Shown: in pieces, positions 8,935-17,469 of the stretch
Numbering within the stretch: position 1 is the first letter of the stretch
Layout of the letters: each line of letters starts with the position of its first letter
Origin: Rhizobium sp. Leaf453
Lineage (GTDB): Bacteria; Pseudomonadota; Alphaproteobacteria; Rhizobiales; Rhizobiaceae
Reading direction: 5' to 3'
Assembly (NCBI RefSeq): GCF_001425605.1
Contig: NZ_LMRG01000026.1
Location: forward strand, 124,001 to 188,000
DNA: 64,000 nt
Notes under the pieces: model-generated
What the model saw: the letters and a program-made list of their open reading frames with translations, nothing else
The model's database searches: none
What the model was told of the DNA's origin: nothing
Program-made: the position numbers and the translations under genes

Positions 8935-11148
8935 ATGGACGTTCAAAAGGACCATAAGGGTCACTATTACCATAATCACGAACATCACGCTCAGGCCACG
9001 CTTGCAACCGAAGGCCGTCCGGTGACCGATCAGACGGAAGGCGTGATGTACACTTGCCCAATGCATCCGCAGGTAAGGCAACTAGGACCCGGGAACTGCC
9101 CCATTTGCGGGATGACACTGGAACCGGAAGTGGTCACAGCCGAAACCGGGCCCAGCGCCGAATATCTCGACATGAGACGCCGTTTCTGGGTCGGGCTCGT
9201 TCTGTCCGTGCCTGTGCTCCTGCTGGAGATGGGTGGCCACCTCACCAATCTTCACATGGTGCTTGGTGCCCAAACCTCCAATTGGATTCAGCTCGTGCTT
9301 GCTACACCTGTCGTCCTATGGGCAGGCTTTCCATTCTTCGAGCGAGCATGGAAGTCACTCGTCACTATGCGCCTGAACATGTTCACATTGATAGCAATGG
9401 GGACGGGAGTCGCGTGGACTTACAGCGTCGTTGCTACCCTTGCGCCTGATCTGTTTCCAGCCACGTTCCGCTCCGCAGACGGTTCGGTCGCCATTTATTT
9501 CGAAGCTGCAGCCGTCATCACGGTACTGGTATTGCTTGGACAAGTGCTGGAGCTGCAAGCCCGGGAACAGACCGGAGGAGCCATCCGCGCACTTCTTGAC
9601 CTTGCCCCTAAGACGGCACGCCGCGTCCGCGATGGTGTCGATGAAGACATCGACCTGGAGATGGTTGTCGTCGGGGATCGGCTTCGGGTTCGCCCCGGTG
9701 AAAAGGTCCCGGTCGATGGCAGCCTTATCGAAGGTCGCAGTTCAGTTGATGAATCGATGATCACAGGTGAATCGATGCCCGTCACCAAGGAAGTCGGTGC
9801 AAAGCTGATAGGCGGCACGATGAACCAGACCGGTGGCTTCGTCATGGAAGCTGGAAAAGTCGGCCGGGATACAATGCTGTCGCAGATCGTTCGGATGGTT
9901 GCGGACGCCCAGCGCTCGCGAGCGCCCATCCAACGCCTGGCCGACGAGGTTTCTGGTTGGTTCGTGCCTGTGGTGATCGGGATTGCCATCGTCGCATTCG
10001 CAGCCTGGATGATATGGGGTCCAGAACCGCGCTTTGCTCACGGTCTTGTCGCTGCGGTCGCGGTGCTTATCATCGCATGCCCCTGTGCGTTGGGCCTTGC
10101 GACCCCAATGTCGATCATGGTGGGCGTTGGCCGGGGTGCGGGTCTTGGTGTCCTGATCAAGAATGCCGAAGCTTTGGAGCGTTTCGAGAAAATCGACACG
10201 TTGGTCGTCGACAAGACCGGAACCCTGACAGAGGGTAAACCCAAGGTAACGTCCATGGCCGCCATAAATGGGTTCACAGAACCCGAACTGCTGAGACTGG
10301 CGGCAACACTGGAACGAGCGAGCGAGCATCCACTGGCAACTGCCATAGTCAACGCGGCGACGGAGCGCCAGTTGGTTCTCGGCGTCGCGGAAGATTTCGA
10401 TAGCCCGGTTGGCAAAGGGGTCACGGGAAGTGTCGACGGACGCAGGCTCATCATAGGCAGCCACCGCATCATGGAGGAAGCTCATATCGATGTCTCGGCT
10501 CTCACCAGCCAGGCGGAAGCGATGAGGGGTGAAGGCGCAACGGTAATCTTCGTCGCGATAGACGGCCGTGTTGGAGGCCTTTTGGCGATCTCCGACCCGA
10601 TCAAAACGACGACGCCAGATGCAGTCCAAGCTTTGCTGAAGGCAGGGGTCCGGGTCGTCATGCTGACTGGCGACAACAAGACGACGGCCGACGCAGTCGC
10701 TCGCAAGCTCGGGATCACCGAGGTCGAGGCCGAAATCCTGCCGGAAGACAAGAGCAAGATCGTCAAACGTTTGCGGGAAGAAGGCCGGATCGTCGCCATG
10801 GCCGGAGATGGAGTGAACGACGCCCCTGCCCTGGCTGCCGCAGATGTCGGAATCGCTATGGGAACCGGCACTGATGTCGCGATTGAAAGCGCGGGCGTCA
10901 CACTGCTGAAGGGCGATCTTCAAGGGATTGTCCGGGCTCGTGAACTCAGCCACGCGACAATGAGCAATATCCGGCAGAACCTGTTCTTCGCCTTCATTTA
11001 TAATGCGGCTGGCGTCCCAATCGCCGCTGGAGTGCTCTACCCCACGTTCGGACTTTTGCTGTCTCCGATCATCGCTGCGGCCGCGATGGCGCTTTCGTCG
11101 GTAAGCGTCATTGGCAACGCCCTGCGATTGAGGAGCGTACGGATATGA
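8935..11148 (+). CDS. copper-translocating P1B-type ATPase with N-terminal HMBD/YHS-like metal domain
   Basis: About 737 residues from the ATG at 8935. A histidine-rich leader ([14 protein letters not shown]) precedes the heavy-metal-binding domain [10 protein letters not shown]...[12 protein letters not shown] at residues 39-65, which replaces the HMA domains of classic CopA. The transmembrane metal site [10 protein letters not shown] is at 382-384, and DKTGTLTEG starts at D426. [14 protein letters not shown] and GDGVNDAP are all present. This architecture is typical of plasmid-borne copper/silver exporters. An upstream GTG/ATG in frame (8794) would add a sequence lacking similarity, so the shorter form is chosen. 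The stop overlaps the start of the DUF2933 gene (ATGA), giving an operon of at least four genes. Confidence 0.93.
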   Translation: MDVQKDHKGHYYHNHEHHAQATLATEGRPVTDQTEGVMYTCPMHPQVRQLGPGNCPICGMTLEPEVVTAETGPSAEYLDMRRRFWVGLVLSVPVLLLEMGGHLTNLHMVLGAQTSNWIQLVLATPVVLWAGFPFFERAWKSLVTMRLNMFTLIAMGTGVAWTYSVVATLAPDLFPATFRSADGSVAIYFEAAAVITVLVLLGQVLELQAREQTGGAIRALLDLAPKTARRVRDGVDEDIDLEMVVVGDRLRVRPGEKVPVDGSLIEGRSSVDESMITGESMPVTKEVGAKLIGGTMNQTGGFVMEAGKVGRDTMLSQIVRMVADAQRSRAPIQRLADEVSGWFVPVVIGIAIVAFAAWMIWGPEPRFAHGLVAAVAVLIIACPCALGLATPMSIMVGVGRGAGLGVLIKNAEALERFEKIDTLVVDKTGTLTEGKPKVTSMAAINGFTEPELLRLAATLERASEHPLATAIVNAATERQLVLGVAEDFDSPVGKGVTGSVDGRRLIIGSHRIMEEAHIDVSALTSQAEAMRGEGATVIFVAIDGRVGGLLAISDPIKTTTPDAVQALLKAGVRVVMLTGDNKTTADAVARKLGITEVEAEILPEDKSKIVKRLREEGRIVAMAGDGVNDAPALAAADVGIAMGTGTDVAIESAGVTLLKGDLQGIVRARELSHATMSNIRQNLFFAFIYNAAGVPIAAGVLYPTFGLLLSPIIAAAAMALSSVSVIGNALRLRSVRI

Positions 11149-11357
11149 AATGGGATCGCAAATGGGCGCTGCTTGCTGCGTCGCTGGTCGTCATCTTCGC
11201 CTTCTTCCTCCTGCGCGAGCACTGGGCGCATGCATTTGGTCTCGCGCCCTACATTCTCCTGTTGGCCTGCCCTCTCCTGCATCTATTCCATGGCCACGGT
11301 GGTCATGGCCATGGTGGTCACGGCGAGGACCGCGTGGTTAAGGATGAAACAAGTTGA
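11145..11357 (+). CDS. DUF2933 small membrane protein
   Basis: A 70-residue protein with two hydrophobic stretches, the pattern [20 protein letters not shown] and a GHGGHGHGG histidine tail, which is the DUF2933 signature. Such proteins commonly sit next to copper P-type ATPases. The ATG overlaps the ATPase stop by four bases, so the two are translationally coupled. The His-rich tail could bind Cu or Ag; the molecular role is unknown. Confidence 0.85.
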   Translation: MKWDRKWALLAASLVVIFAFFLLREHWAHAFGLAPYILLLACPLLHLFHGHGGHGHGGHGEDRVVKDETS

Positions 11358-11857
11358 TCTACACACGCTCCGCACAGGCAGATGTTGAGGTGACGACGTC
11401 GGCGGAACGTCTATTTGATTACATGGATGACCAGGCAAACCCCGGCACGCACATGCAGAGATCGTCGGCCATGATGCTGTGGGGTAGCATGGCATATGAG
11501 TTCGACGACGCTCGCGGCCGAAGCGTCGGTTCCGTCATCAAGATGACCGGAAAAGTAGCGGGTGTGAAACTGTATGTGGAGGAGGTCGTCATTCAGCGGC
11601 AACCGCCGTTTCTAAAGGCATGGGAAACGGTAGGAGAGCCGCGCCTTCTCGTTATCGGAAGCTACCGGATGCGCTTCCAAATAGAGGATAGCGGGCGTCT
11701 CTGCCGTCTCCACGTTTTTATCGATTACAACTATCCAAGTTCCGTGGTTGGCCGGATCGCTGGGACCTTGCTAGGTGCAATCTACGCAAGATGGTGCGTC
11801 AAGCGGATGGCAGCGGCTGCCACGGCAGCATTTTCGACCAAACTCGGTCCGGGCTGA
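11354..11857 (+). CDS. SRPBCC (START/polyketide cyclase-like) family protein
   Basis: A 167-residue soluble protein that begins with TTG at 11354, overlapping the preceding TGA. The pattern ADVEVTTSAERLFDYMDD at the N-terminus, a hydrophobic beta-rich centre and a long C-terminal helix (RWCVKRMAAAATAAFS) match the SRPBCC ligand-binding fold. The ligand is unknown. Proteins of this family are recurrent passengers of copper ATPase-DUF2933 operons, but no function has been assigned that I know of. The rare TTG start and overlap imply low, coupled translation. Confidence 0.7.
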   Translation: MIYTRSAQADVEVTTSAERLFDYMDDQANPGTHMQRSSAMMLWGSMAYEFDDARGRSVGSVIKMTGKVAGVKLYVEEVVIQRQPPFLKAWETVGEPRLLVIGSYRMRFQIEDSGRLCRLHVFIDYNYPSSVVGRIAGTLLGAIYARWCVKRMAAAATAAFSTKLGPG

Positions 11858-11918
11858 CGCAACGCAATCGATGGCGATGAGCGTATTAACGAGAGCGGCC
11901 CGCTTTGAGGAGAAGACG

Positions 11919-12359
11919 ATGCTCGATAGACGTAAGTGGACACCTTCAGCCCTGCTTCTGACGATGACTGGGATCGTCCTAGTCGGCATCGGGGTCTATT
12001 TTGTTCTAATTCGCCCGCCGCTGCTGCCAGAGGACGTGCGTTACATGCAGTTGACCGAAGCCGACCTGTCGGTAGTCGGGCCGAGCTTGAGAGATTGGCT
12101 CGGCCGTGTCTTTGCGGTCCTTGGAGGCTTTGCGATGGCGACGGGCATTCTTATGATCACGCTTGCCGCTACGGCCTTGCGCTCGCGAGAACCCATAGCG
12201 GCGTTCGGTGCCATTCTTGGAGGCGTGGTTTCGATTGGGACGATGACAGCCGTCAATTTCGCCATCAACTCCGACTTCAAGTGGGCACTGCTTGGTCTCT
12301 TTGCCCTTTGGGCCGCGAGTTTGATCGCCTACTGGCTGGAAGGGGCAGAGGCTCGATGA
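11919..12359 (+). CDS. four-helix integral membrane protein, unknown function
   Basis: About 146 residues from the ATG at 11919, which has a strong GAGGAG seven bases upstream. Four hydrophobic segments are evident, with a periplasmic-looking loop PPLLPEDVRYMQLTEADL between the first and second. In-frame upstream starts only extend into the end of the SRPBCC gene and are rejected. It closes the operon that begins with the second copper ATPase. No family name is certain; DUF-type membrane proteins with the EDVRYMQLT loop exist in proteobacteria. Confidence 0.65.
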   Translation: MLDRRKWTPSALLLTMTGIVLVGIGVYFVLIRPPLLPEDVRYMQLTEADLSVVGPSLRDWLGRVFAVLGGFAMATGILMITLAATALRSREPIAAFGAILGGVVSIGTMTAVNFAINSDFKWALLGLFALWAASLIAYWLEGAEAR

Positions 12360-12408
12360 TACTGCATGTTGGGGGAGAGCACGGATGACAGTGCTCTCCC
12401 CCGACTTT

Positions 12409-12741
12409 TCAAGCCGCCATTTTAGTGCAGCTCTCCGCACAGCGACGGCAAGCCGCGACACACGACTCCATGTCCCCAACACGCTCACAATCCTCGGCGC
12501 ATTGAGCGCAGATTTCGGCGCACTCTCGGCAGACGTGCTTGTGATGCTCTGAACCAATGAGCATGAAATGAGCCGAAGTTCGGCAGATTTCCGCGCAGGC
12601 CATCATGAGCTTGAAATGTTGCGGCTCGGTGTGCTTGCCGCCCATTTCTAGGCAGTGGCCCATCGCCATCGACAGGCACTCGCTGTAGCAGCCCAGGCAG
12701 TTGTCGATGCACGTTTTCATTTCTTCTGAAAGGTGATGCAT
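12409..12741 (-). CDS. four-helix-bundle copper storage protein (Csp/DUF326 type), cytosolic
   Basis: A 110-residue protein with about fifteen cysteines spaced as CxxxC along predicted helices (CIDNCLGCYSEC, CAEICRTS, CRECAEICAQCAEDC, CVAACRRCAESC). This is the signature of Csp proteins that store many Cu(I) ions in the core of a four-helix bundle. There is no signal peptide, which favours the cytosolic Csp3 class. It lies 15 nt downstream of the DUF305 gene and is probably in one operon with it and the CC-motif protein further upstream. Confidence 0.92.
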   Translation of the reverse strand: MHHLSEEMKTCIDNCLGCYSECLSMAMGHCLEMGGKHTEPQHFKLMMACAEICRTSAHFMLIGSEHHKHVCRECAEICAQCAEDCERVGDMESCVAACRRCAESCTKMAA

Positions 12742-12756
12742 GCTCCTACTCCCTTC

Positions 12757-13185
12757 CTACTTCGCTTCCTTGTTGAGCCACTCAGTCATCTCGGCGATTT
12801 CTTTGGTCTGCGCGTCGATGATCTTCTGGGCGTTTGACTTGGCTTCCTCGTTGTCGCCGAACTTGAGTTCGGCTTTCGACATGCTGATCGCACCCATGTG
12901 ATGGGCGATCATTCCGCAGACGAAGGCGACATCGGCGTCTTTCTTCATCATGCCCTGCATCATGTTCATGTGCATGGACTTCATGCCTTCCATTGATTCC
13001 TTCTGGTAGTCGGTCATCATATCGCCCATGCCCATGTCGCCGGACATCATATCCATCTTCGACATGTCCATCTCGGACTTGCACTTATCCGGATAGGCCA
13101 TCTCCGCGAAAGAGGCGGTTGGCATAATGGCGAGCATTGAAAGAGCGCCTATTGCGGCGAGCGAATTTTTCACGAGAGTTTTCAT
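12757..13185 (-). CDS. DUF305 periplasmic Met/His-rich copper-associated protein
   Basis: About 142 residues from the ATG at 13185 (GGAG seven bases upstream), with a signal peptide ending ASFA. A methionine-rich stretch (KMDMMSGDMGMGDMM and MHMNMMQGMM) precedes the DUF305 core VCGMIAHHMGAISMSKAEL. Proteins of this family (CopM-like) bind periplasmic Cu through Met and His. An alternative ATG eight codons upstream would only lengthen the signal peptide. It is probably co-transcribed with the downstream Csp gene and the upstream CC-motif gene. Confidence 0.9.
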   Translation of the reverse strand: MKTLVKNSLAAIGALSMLAIMPTASFAEMAYPDKCKSEMDMSKMDMMSGDMGMGDMMTDYQKESMEGMKSMHMNMMQGMMKKDADVAFVCGMIAHHMGAISMSKAELKFGDNEEAKSNAQKIIDAQTKEIAEMTEWLNKEAK

Positions 13186-13227
13186 CTCTATTCTCCTGTT
13201 TGGATTCACATATTTGGATTCAGGAAA

Positions 13228-13551
13228 TCAGATATGAAGCTTGGGCGGCGGGTGGAATGTACGCACGAGCAGGAACGGACTGAGTTCGTTGAGGATTGGC
13301 GTAACCGGTCGGGGGACGACTGCCTGCGCATCTGCACACGGCGGCTCCGCCAAAATCGGACAGCAGTGCAAGTTAGAGCAGCATCCAGCATGATGAACGG
13401 ATTCTGGCGCATGATGGCCAGACTCCGAGACCGACGGGCAATTGCGATTGGCGGTGAATTGCCCAGCCACCGCCGCGCCGTGGAGGTTCACCACCATGAC
13501 GCACAGGGCCGCTATTCGGACCAAGCGGTAAAGGATTCTCAGAACGGGCAT
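13228..13551 (-). CDS. small exported CC-motif protein (copper-island type 2)
   Basis: A 107-residue protein with an N-terminal hydrophobic segment (RIAALCVMVVNLHGAAVAG) and a His/Cys-rich middle (HHAGCCSNLHCCPI) followed by PPCADA. The tail FHPPPKLHI recalls the PP-ending tails of the other two CC-motif proteins here. The cysteines and histidines would suit periplasmic metal binding. It is first in a probable three-gene operon with DUF305 and Csp (42-nt and 15-nt gaps). No named family is certain. Confidence 0.6.
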   Translation of the reverse strand: MPVLRILYRLVRIAALCVMVVNLHGAAVAGQFTANRNCPSVSESGHHAPESVHHAGCCSNLHCCPILAEPPCADAQAVVPRPVTPILNELSPFLLVRTFHPPPKLHI

Positions 13552-13648
13552 GGAAGCGCAATCCTTTTCGCCTCCAAACGCGCCTTTAAGAAGAATGTTC
13601 CGAAGAGTGCGGTTTCGACAGTGAAGCTGGGTGAGTGAGTGTTGCTTT

Positions 13649-14398
13649 TCAGATCAATAAAAGTTTTGTGCCGGACACCAGGAGGACTGCCGCGAGGATG
13701 AACCTGAGGCTTCGGTCGGAGAGATATCGGCTACCGACAAGACTGCCAGCGACGCCGCCGAGACCCACCGCTACCAGCCACAGCGGGAGGGCAGAGGGAA
13801 TAGACTTGATCGACGCGTAGGCTCCCGCGAGGGCTGCTGCCGAGTTCAGAAGATTGTATGCAGCCGTGACGGCAGCAGTGCGCCGACGGCTTACCCAATT
13901 CATGGCGAGGATGATCGGCGCGAGGAAGATACCGCCTCCGGTTCCTGTCGTGCCGGAGACGAACCCGATCACCGCCCCGGTAAGTAGTGCCGGGAGGAAG
14001 GGTGGGGCTTCGGCGGCTTCAACGGCAATCCTCTTCGTCAGGGCCGAGCGTATCATCTGGATGCCAGAGAGAATCAGAATGATCCCCACGACCGGATAGT
14101 AGATGTGTCCCGGCAACTGCACCGATCCGCCTGGCAGCGAGAATGGAAAACCCAGCACGGCGAACGGATAGAAGGTTCGCCATGAGAACAGCCCGGAACG
14201 CCAGAACTGGAACGTCCCGATCCCGGCGACGAGCAGGTTCAAGGCGAGCGCTGTCGGTTTCATCACCGTCGGCGCGAGACCGAACATTCCCATTGCCGCC
14301 AGATATCCTGACGCTCCGGCTTGGCCGACCGCCGCGTAGAGTGCGGCGACGATCAGGAATAGCACGGCAAGCCATATGGTCTCGTCGAACGCACTCAA
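13649..14398 (-). CDS. sulfite exporter TauE/SafE family membrane protein
   Basis: A 249-residue inner-membrane protein with seven to eight helices. The two repeated glycine-rich signatures of the TauE/SafE (DUF81) family are present: AAVGQAGASGYLAAMGMFGL near the N-terminus and GFVSGTTGTGGGIFLAPIIL after the middle. Family members are proposed exporters of sulfite or organosulfur anions. Members within copper islands have also been suggested to take part in metal or thiol homeostasis, which I treat as inference. Length is normal and no break is seen. Confidence 0.88.
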   Translation of the reverse strand: MSAFDETIWLAVLFLIVAALYAAVGQAGASGYLAAMGMFGLAPTVMKPTALALNLLVAGIGTFQFWRSGLFSWRTFYPFAVLGFPFSLPGGSVQLPGHIYYPVVGIILILSGIQMIRSALTKRIAVEAAEAPPFLPALLTGAVIGFVSGTTGTGGGIFLAPIILAMNWVSRRRTAAVTAAYNLLNSAAALAGAYASIKSIPSALPLWLVAVGLGGVAGSLVGSRYLSDRSLRFILAAVLLVSGTKLLLI

Positions 14399-14644
14399 AG
14401 GGGCAGCCTCGTAATCGGTGAGAAGGATGGGCTATGTGTCGAGAACTAACCGGTAGTGATGCATCTCGTATATTGATGATCGACCTGGTGACATGCGTTT
14501 TTCAACGAACGCAACCATCCCCTCAGTTTGCATTTGCACAACACGGCGAACCGCAGGATTTCCACTTTTCCACAGTCGTCAAAATGCGGTTTCAGCGCCA
14601 AATGCAAGGCCAGCAACCCGCCTCCTCCCGTTGGTTATGGAAAC

Positions 14645-15085
14645 TTAGAACCCGAGGACTGCCATTGTGCCCAGAGTCGCCGCCGCGAGGACAAGATAGC
14701 GGCCGGTCTTTGCCACTGTCACGAGGGCGACAAAGGACCACAGGGGCTCACGTAATAATCCGGCTACAACCGTCAGCGCATCCCCGAACAGTGGCATCCA
14801 GGACAACAGCAACGACCATCGCCCATACCGCCGATACCAACCACTGGCTCTCTCTAACGAGGGCTTCTTCACCGGAAACCAAGTCCTGTCCTGGAAGCGA
14901 TGAATGAACCGGCCGAGGACCCAGTTGCATACTGCTCCCAGAATGTTTCCGACACTTGCAACAATGATCAATCCAGGCACGGAGAATTTACCCGAAACGA
15001 GCAAGCCAATTAGGACCGGTTCTGACTGAAACGGCAGAACCGTAGCTGCGCCGAAGGCAACCAGGAAAAGCCCGATATAGGCCAT
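14645..15085 (-). CDS. YqaA-type small VTT/DedA-superfamily membrane protein
   Basis: About 146 residues from MAYIGLFLVAFGAATVLPFQ, the typical YqaA N-terminus. The re-entrant motif region GNILGAVCNWVLGRF and the polar segment SWMPLFGDALTVVAGLLR belong to the VTT fold. Members are thought to be lipid scramblase-like or transport proteins, but substrates are unresolved. A 16-codon upstream extension exists but is non-hydrophobic and atypical. A CueR-like operator lies about 70 nt upstream, so copper control is possible from the divergent region. Confidence 0.82.
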   Translation of the reverse strand: MAYIGLFLVAFGAATVLPFQSEPVLIGLLVSGKFSVPGLIIVASVGNILGAVCNWVLGRFIHRFQDRTWFPVKKPSLERASGWYRRYGRWSLLLSWMPLFGDALTVVAGLLREPLWSFVALVTVAKTGRYLVLAAATLGTMAVLGF

Positions 15086-15152
15086 TAAGTTAGTCACTGG
15101 GCGTAATCCGCATATCTGACATAGATTCGGCACTTCCCTGTTAGAACCCTAT

Positions 15153-15183
15153 TGACCTTGCCATCGTTGGAAGCCTCAAAAGG
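15153..15183 (+). promoter_or_regulatory. second CueR-like operator/promoter
   Basis: TTGACC (15153-15158) is followed by TTGCCATCGTTGGAAGCCT, almost the same arrangement as the copA promoter (CCTTxCC...GGAAG half-sites). The -10 at the 19-nt distance (CAAAAG) is poor. The dyad is bidirectional and lies between the YqaA gene (minus) and the oxidase/cupredoxin operon (plus, from 15300). Confidence 0.6.
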
Positions 15184-15299
15184 TTCTTCATCGTTAATCG
15201 GCGGAATGGTCCCTTGTGCAGCGCCATATAATCGACGCGAATCATCTGATAGATGAAGCTCGTAATTGACAACTTCCGGGCTGATGGTAGTCCTCGGGC

Positions 15300-15680
15300 A
15301 TGGGTATGTATCGAATCACATTAGCAAAAATGCTGGTTCTACTTCGCTTGGTGATCATCGCATCACTGGCTGGATACTCCTTGCCCACTGCTTCGGCAGC
15401 GATGCACGGGCCAATGTCGACGTCTACAACCGTCCAATCTGACGACCACCACGAAATGACAAGCGGCGAGCACGTCCATGCAGACGAAAGCGCCTCTCCG
15501 AACGACATTCAAAAAATTGCGAAGCAGGAGTGCTGCAAAGACTTCTGCGTGAGTTTTGCAATTGTCGCGACCGCCGAGGTCGACGGTGGCCCGGTCGTGA
15601 TGCGTTCCAGTCACGAATTCATCAACGACAACCATGTCGTGGGCGAACTCGTCCCGCTGCACCGCCCCCCGAATATCTGA
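15300..15680 (+). CDS. small exported CC-motif protein (copper-island type 3)
   Basis: A 126-residue protein with a signal/anchor helix (MLVLLRLVIIASLAGYSLP), a histidine-rich polar linker (DDHHEMTSGEHVHADE) and the cluster KQECCKDFC near residue 80. The C-terminus ends in LHRPPNI. The layout parallels the proteins at 8410-8772 and 13228-13551. It heads the plus-strand operon leading to the TolC-type protein, oxidase and cupredoxin, and has a CueR-like site about 120 nt upstream. Periplasmic Cu binding is inferred from the motif and neighbours. Confidence 0.65.
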   Translation: MGMYRITLAKMLVLLRLVIIASLAGYSLPTASAAMHGPMSTSTTVQSDDHHEMTSGEHVHADESASPNDIQKIAKQECCKDFCVSFAIVATAEVDGGPVVMRSSHEFINDNHVVGELVPLHRPPNI

Positions 15681-15770
15681 ATAGGACACGCCCGTCCTTA
15701 CGGGTCTGAACGTGCGTAGGTGGGTATTTTTGCCCGCTGCGCCGCTGCCATCTCCTATTCGGATTACACC

Positions 15771-15998
15771 ATGAAACCTATATTTCTGGTGGTTGCCTTG
15801 CCGCTTATCGCAAGCGGTTGCGCTTCCACGTTTCCTCCTGAAGTCACGGCTTCGGGCGACCTCGCCGACCTTCCGTTCGACGTTCGCCCAGTTCACTACC
15901 ATAGCCCCGTTACGGGCTACACGCACCGCGTCCCGGTCGATCCCAAACCGTGGCGAAATCAGAACGACGCGCAGGCTCCAGACGGAGGCGCGTCATGA
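15771..15998 (+). CDS. small lipoprotein of the copper operon
   Basis: A 75-residue protein from MKPIFLVVALPLIASGCAS with a clean lipobox (IASGC) at the cysteine acylation site. The mature part (PVHYHSPVTGYTHRVPVDPKPW) has several histidines. The stop overlaps the start of the TolC-family gene (ATGA), so the two are translationally coupled. An earlier ATG would put 17 non-hydrophobic residues before the signal and is rejected. The role is unknown; it may assist the outer-membrane channel. Confidence 0.75.
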   Translation: MKPIFLVVALPLIASGCASTFPPEVTASGDLADLPFDVRPVHYHSPVTGYTHRVPVDPKPWRNQNDAQAPDGGAS

Positions 15999-17455
15999 AC
16001 GTATCGAAACTCAAGCTCGCGGCGACTGTCGCGTTGCCACTTATCCTCGGCGGGTGCGTCACGGCGGCGGAGTATTCCCAGAAGAATTCCGGATTCTCGT
16101 CGGTGTCCAACAAAACCGCAGAAGCGAGTGGAAAAGACACGGTCTGGATTCAGAACCGCCATGATGCCCAAGCGGTCGCTGGTCGGGTGAAGACGTTGCT
16201 GACCAAGAAAAACGTCGACGTCGAGACAGCGGTGCAGGTCGCCCTCCTCAACAACAAAGGCCTCCAGGCAGCCTATGCCGATCTCGGGGACTCTGCTGCG
16301 GATGCGTGGCAGTCGACCATGCTCGTGAACCCGACAGTCGAGGTCGGACTGATCGGTATCGGCACGCCAGGACTTGAAGCTTACAAAACCGTCGAAGGCG
16401 TGATCGCCACCAACCTCCTGGCGCTCGCCACTCATAAACGGAATGTCGAGATTGCCGATACCGGGTTCCGGAAGGCCCAGCTCAATGCAGCCCTGCAGAC
16501 CTTGCAACTCGCCGCTGATACCCGGCGTGCGTGGATCACTGCCGTTGCCTCGTGGGAAACGGTCGCCCAACTTAACCAGGCGCAGGCGGCGGCAGACGCT
16601 GCTTCGGACCTTGCACAAAAACTCGGCGAAACGGGTGCGCTGACCAAGGGTGGCCAGGCCCGCGAGCACGTATTCTATGCCGAACTGGCGGGTCAGACGG
16701 CAAAGGCCCGGCTTGAAGCCCGGCTCGCGAAAGAAGAGCTGACACGGCTCATGGGACTTTGGGGATCGGACGCCGATTACCAGATTCCCAATCGCCTGGC
16801 ACAGCTTCCGAAGGGTCTGATCAAACGCGACCTGATCGAGGCCGAAGCTCTGCAACGTCGCGTCGACCTGCAGATGGCCAAGCTCGATCTCGAAGCCACG
16901 GCCAAGTCCTACAGCCTAACGGAAGCGACACGCTACGTTACCGATCTCGAAATCCTGACTGGATTCGAAACCGAACGCGAATTGGAAGACGGCGAGAAGA
17001 AAGTCGATACGACAGGCAACGTAGCCTTCGAATTCGTTATTCCGATCTTCGACAGCGGCAAGGCCAGGATGCGGAAATCGGAGCTGGCCTATATGCGGGC
17101 CGCGAACTTGCTGGCGGAAAAAGCGGTGAACGTTCGGTCCGAGGCGCGGTCCGCCTACCAGGCTTATCGCTCGAACTACGACATCGCCCGTCATTACCGC
17201 AACAGCGTCGTGCCACTGCGTACCAAGATCGAGGAAGAATCCCTCCTCACCTACAACGGCATGATCACCAACACGTTCGAACTGCTCGCCGACAGCCGGG
17301 AGAAGGTCAACTCGACCCTCCTGGCCGTCAACGCAAAACGCGATTTCTGGTTGGCCGAAGCCAATCTCGCGCCTGCCATTTATGGCGGCGGCGCGGGTGC
17401 GGCAGGTGGTGAAACTGAAGTTGCAGCGGCTGCCGACAGCGGCGGCGGTCACTAG
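15995..17455 (+). CDS. TolC/OMF-family outer-membrane efflux lipoprotein
   Basis: About 486 residues from MNVSKLKLAATVALPLILGGC, giving a lipobox LGGC. Two long helical repeats with TolC-type patterns follow (VQVALLNNKGLQAAYADLG and later ARSAYQAYRSNYDIARHYRN), consistent with an outer-membrane channel like CusC. No RND pump or membrane-fusion protein is encoded in the island, so the partner is unclear. It might pair with a chromosomal pump, or act in a multicopper-oxidase export module. The operon continues with the oxidase after 14 nt. The upstream in-frame ATG at 15950 lies inside the lipoprotein gene and is not used. Confidence 0.87.
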   Translation: MNVSKLKLAATVALPLILGGCVTAAEYSQKNSGFSSVSNKTAEASGKDTVWIQNRHDAQAVAGRVKTLLTKKNVDVETAVQVALLNNKGLQAAYADLGDSAADAWQSTMLVNPTVEVGLIGIGTPGLEAYKTVEGVIATNLLALATHKRNVEIADTGFRKAQLNAALQTLQLAADTRRAWITAVASWETVAQLNQAQAAADAASDLAQKLGETGALTKGGQAREHVFYAELAGQTAKARLEARLAKEELTRLMGLWGSDADYQIPNRLAQLPKGLIKRDLIEAEALQRRVDLQMAKLDLEATAKSYSLTEATRYVTDLEILTGFETERELEDGEKKVDTTGNVAFEFVIPIFDSGKARMRKSELAYMRAANLLAEKAVNVRSEARSAYQAYRSNYDIARHYRNSVVPLRTKIEEESLLTYNGMITNTFELLADSREKVNSTLLAVNAKRDFWLAEANLAPAIYGGGAGAAGGETEVAAAADSGGGH

Positions 17456-17469
17456 GAAAGGACACAGAC

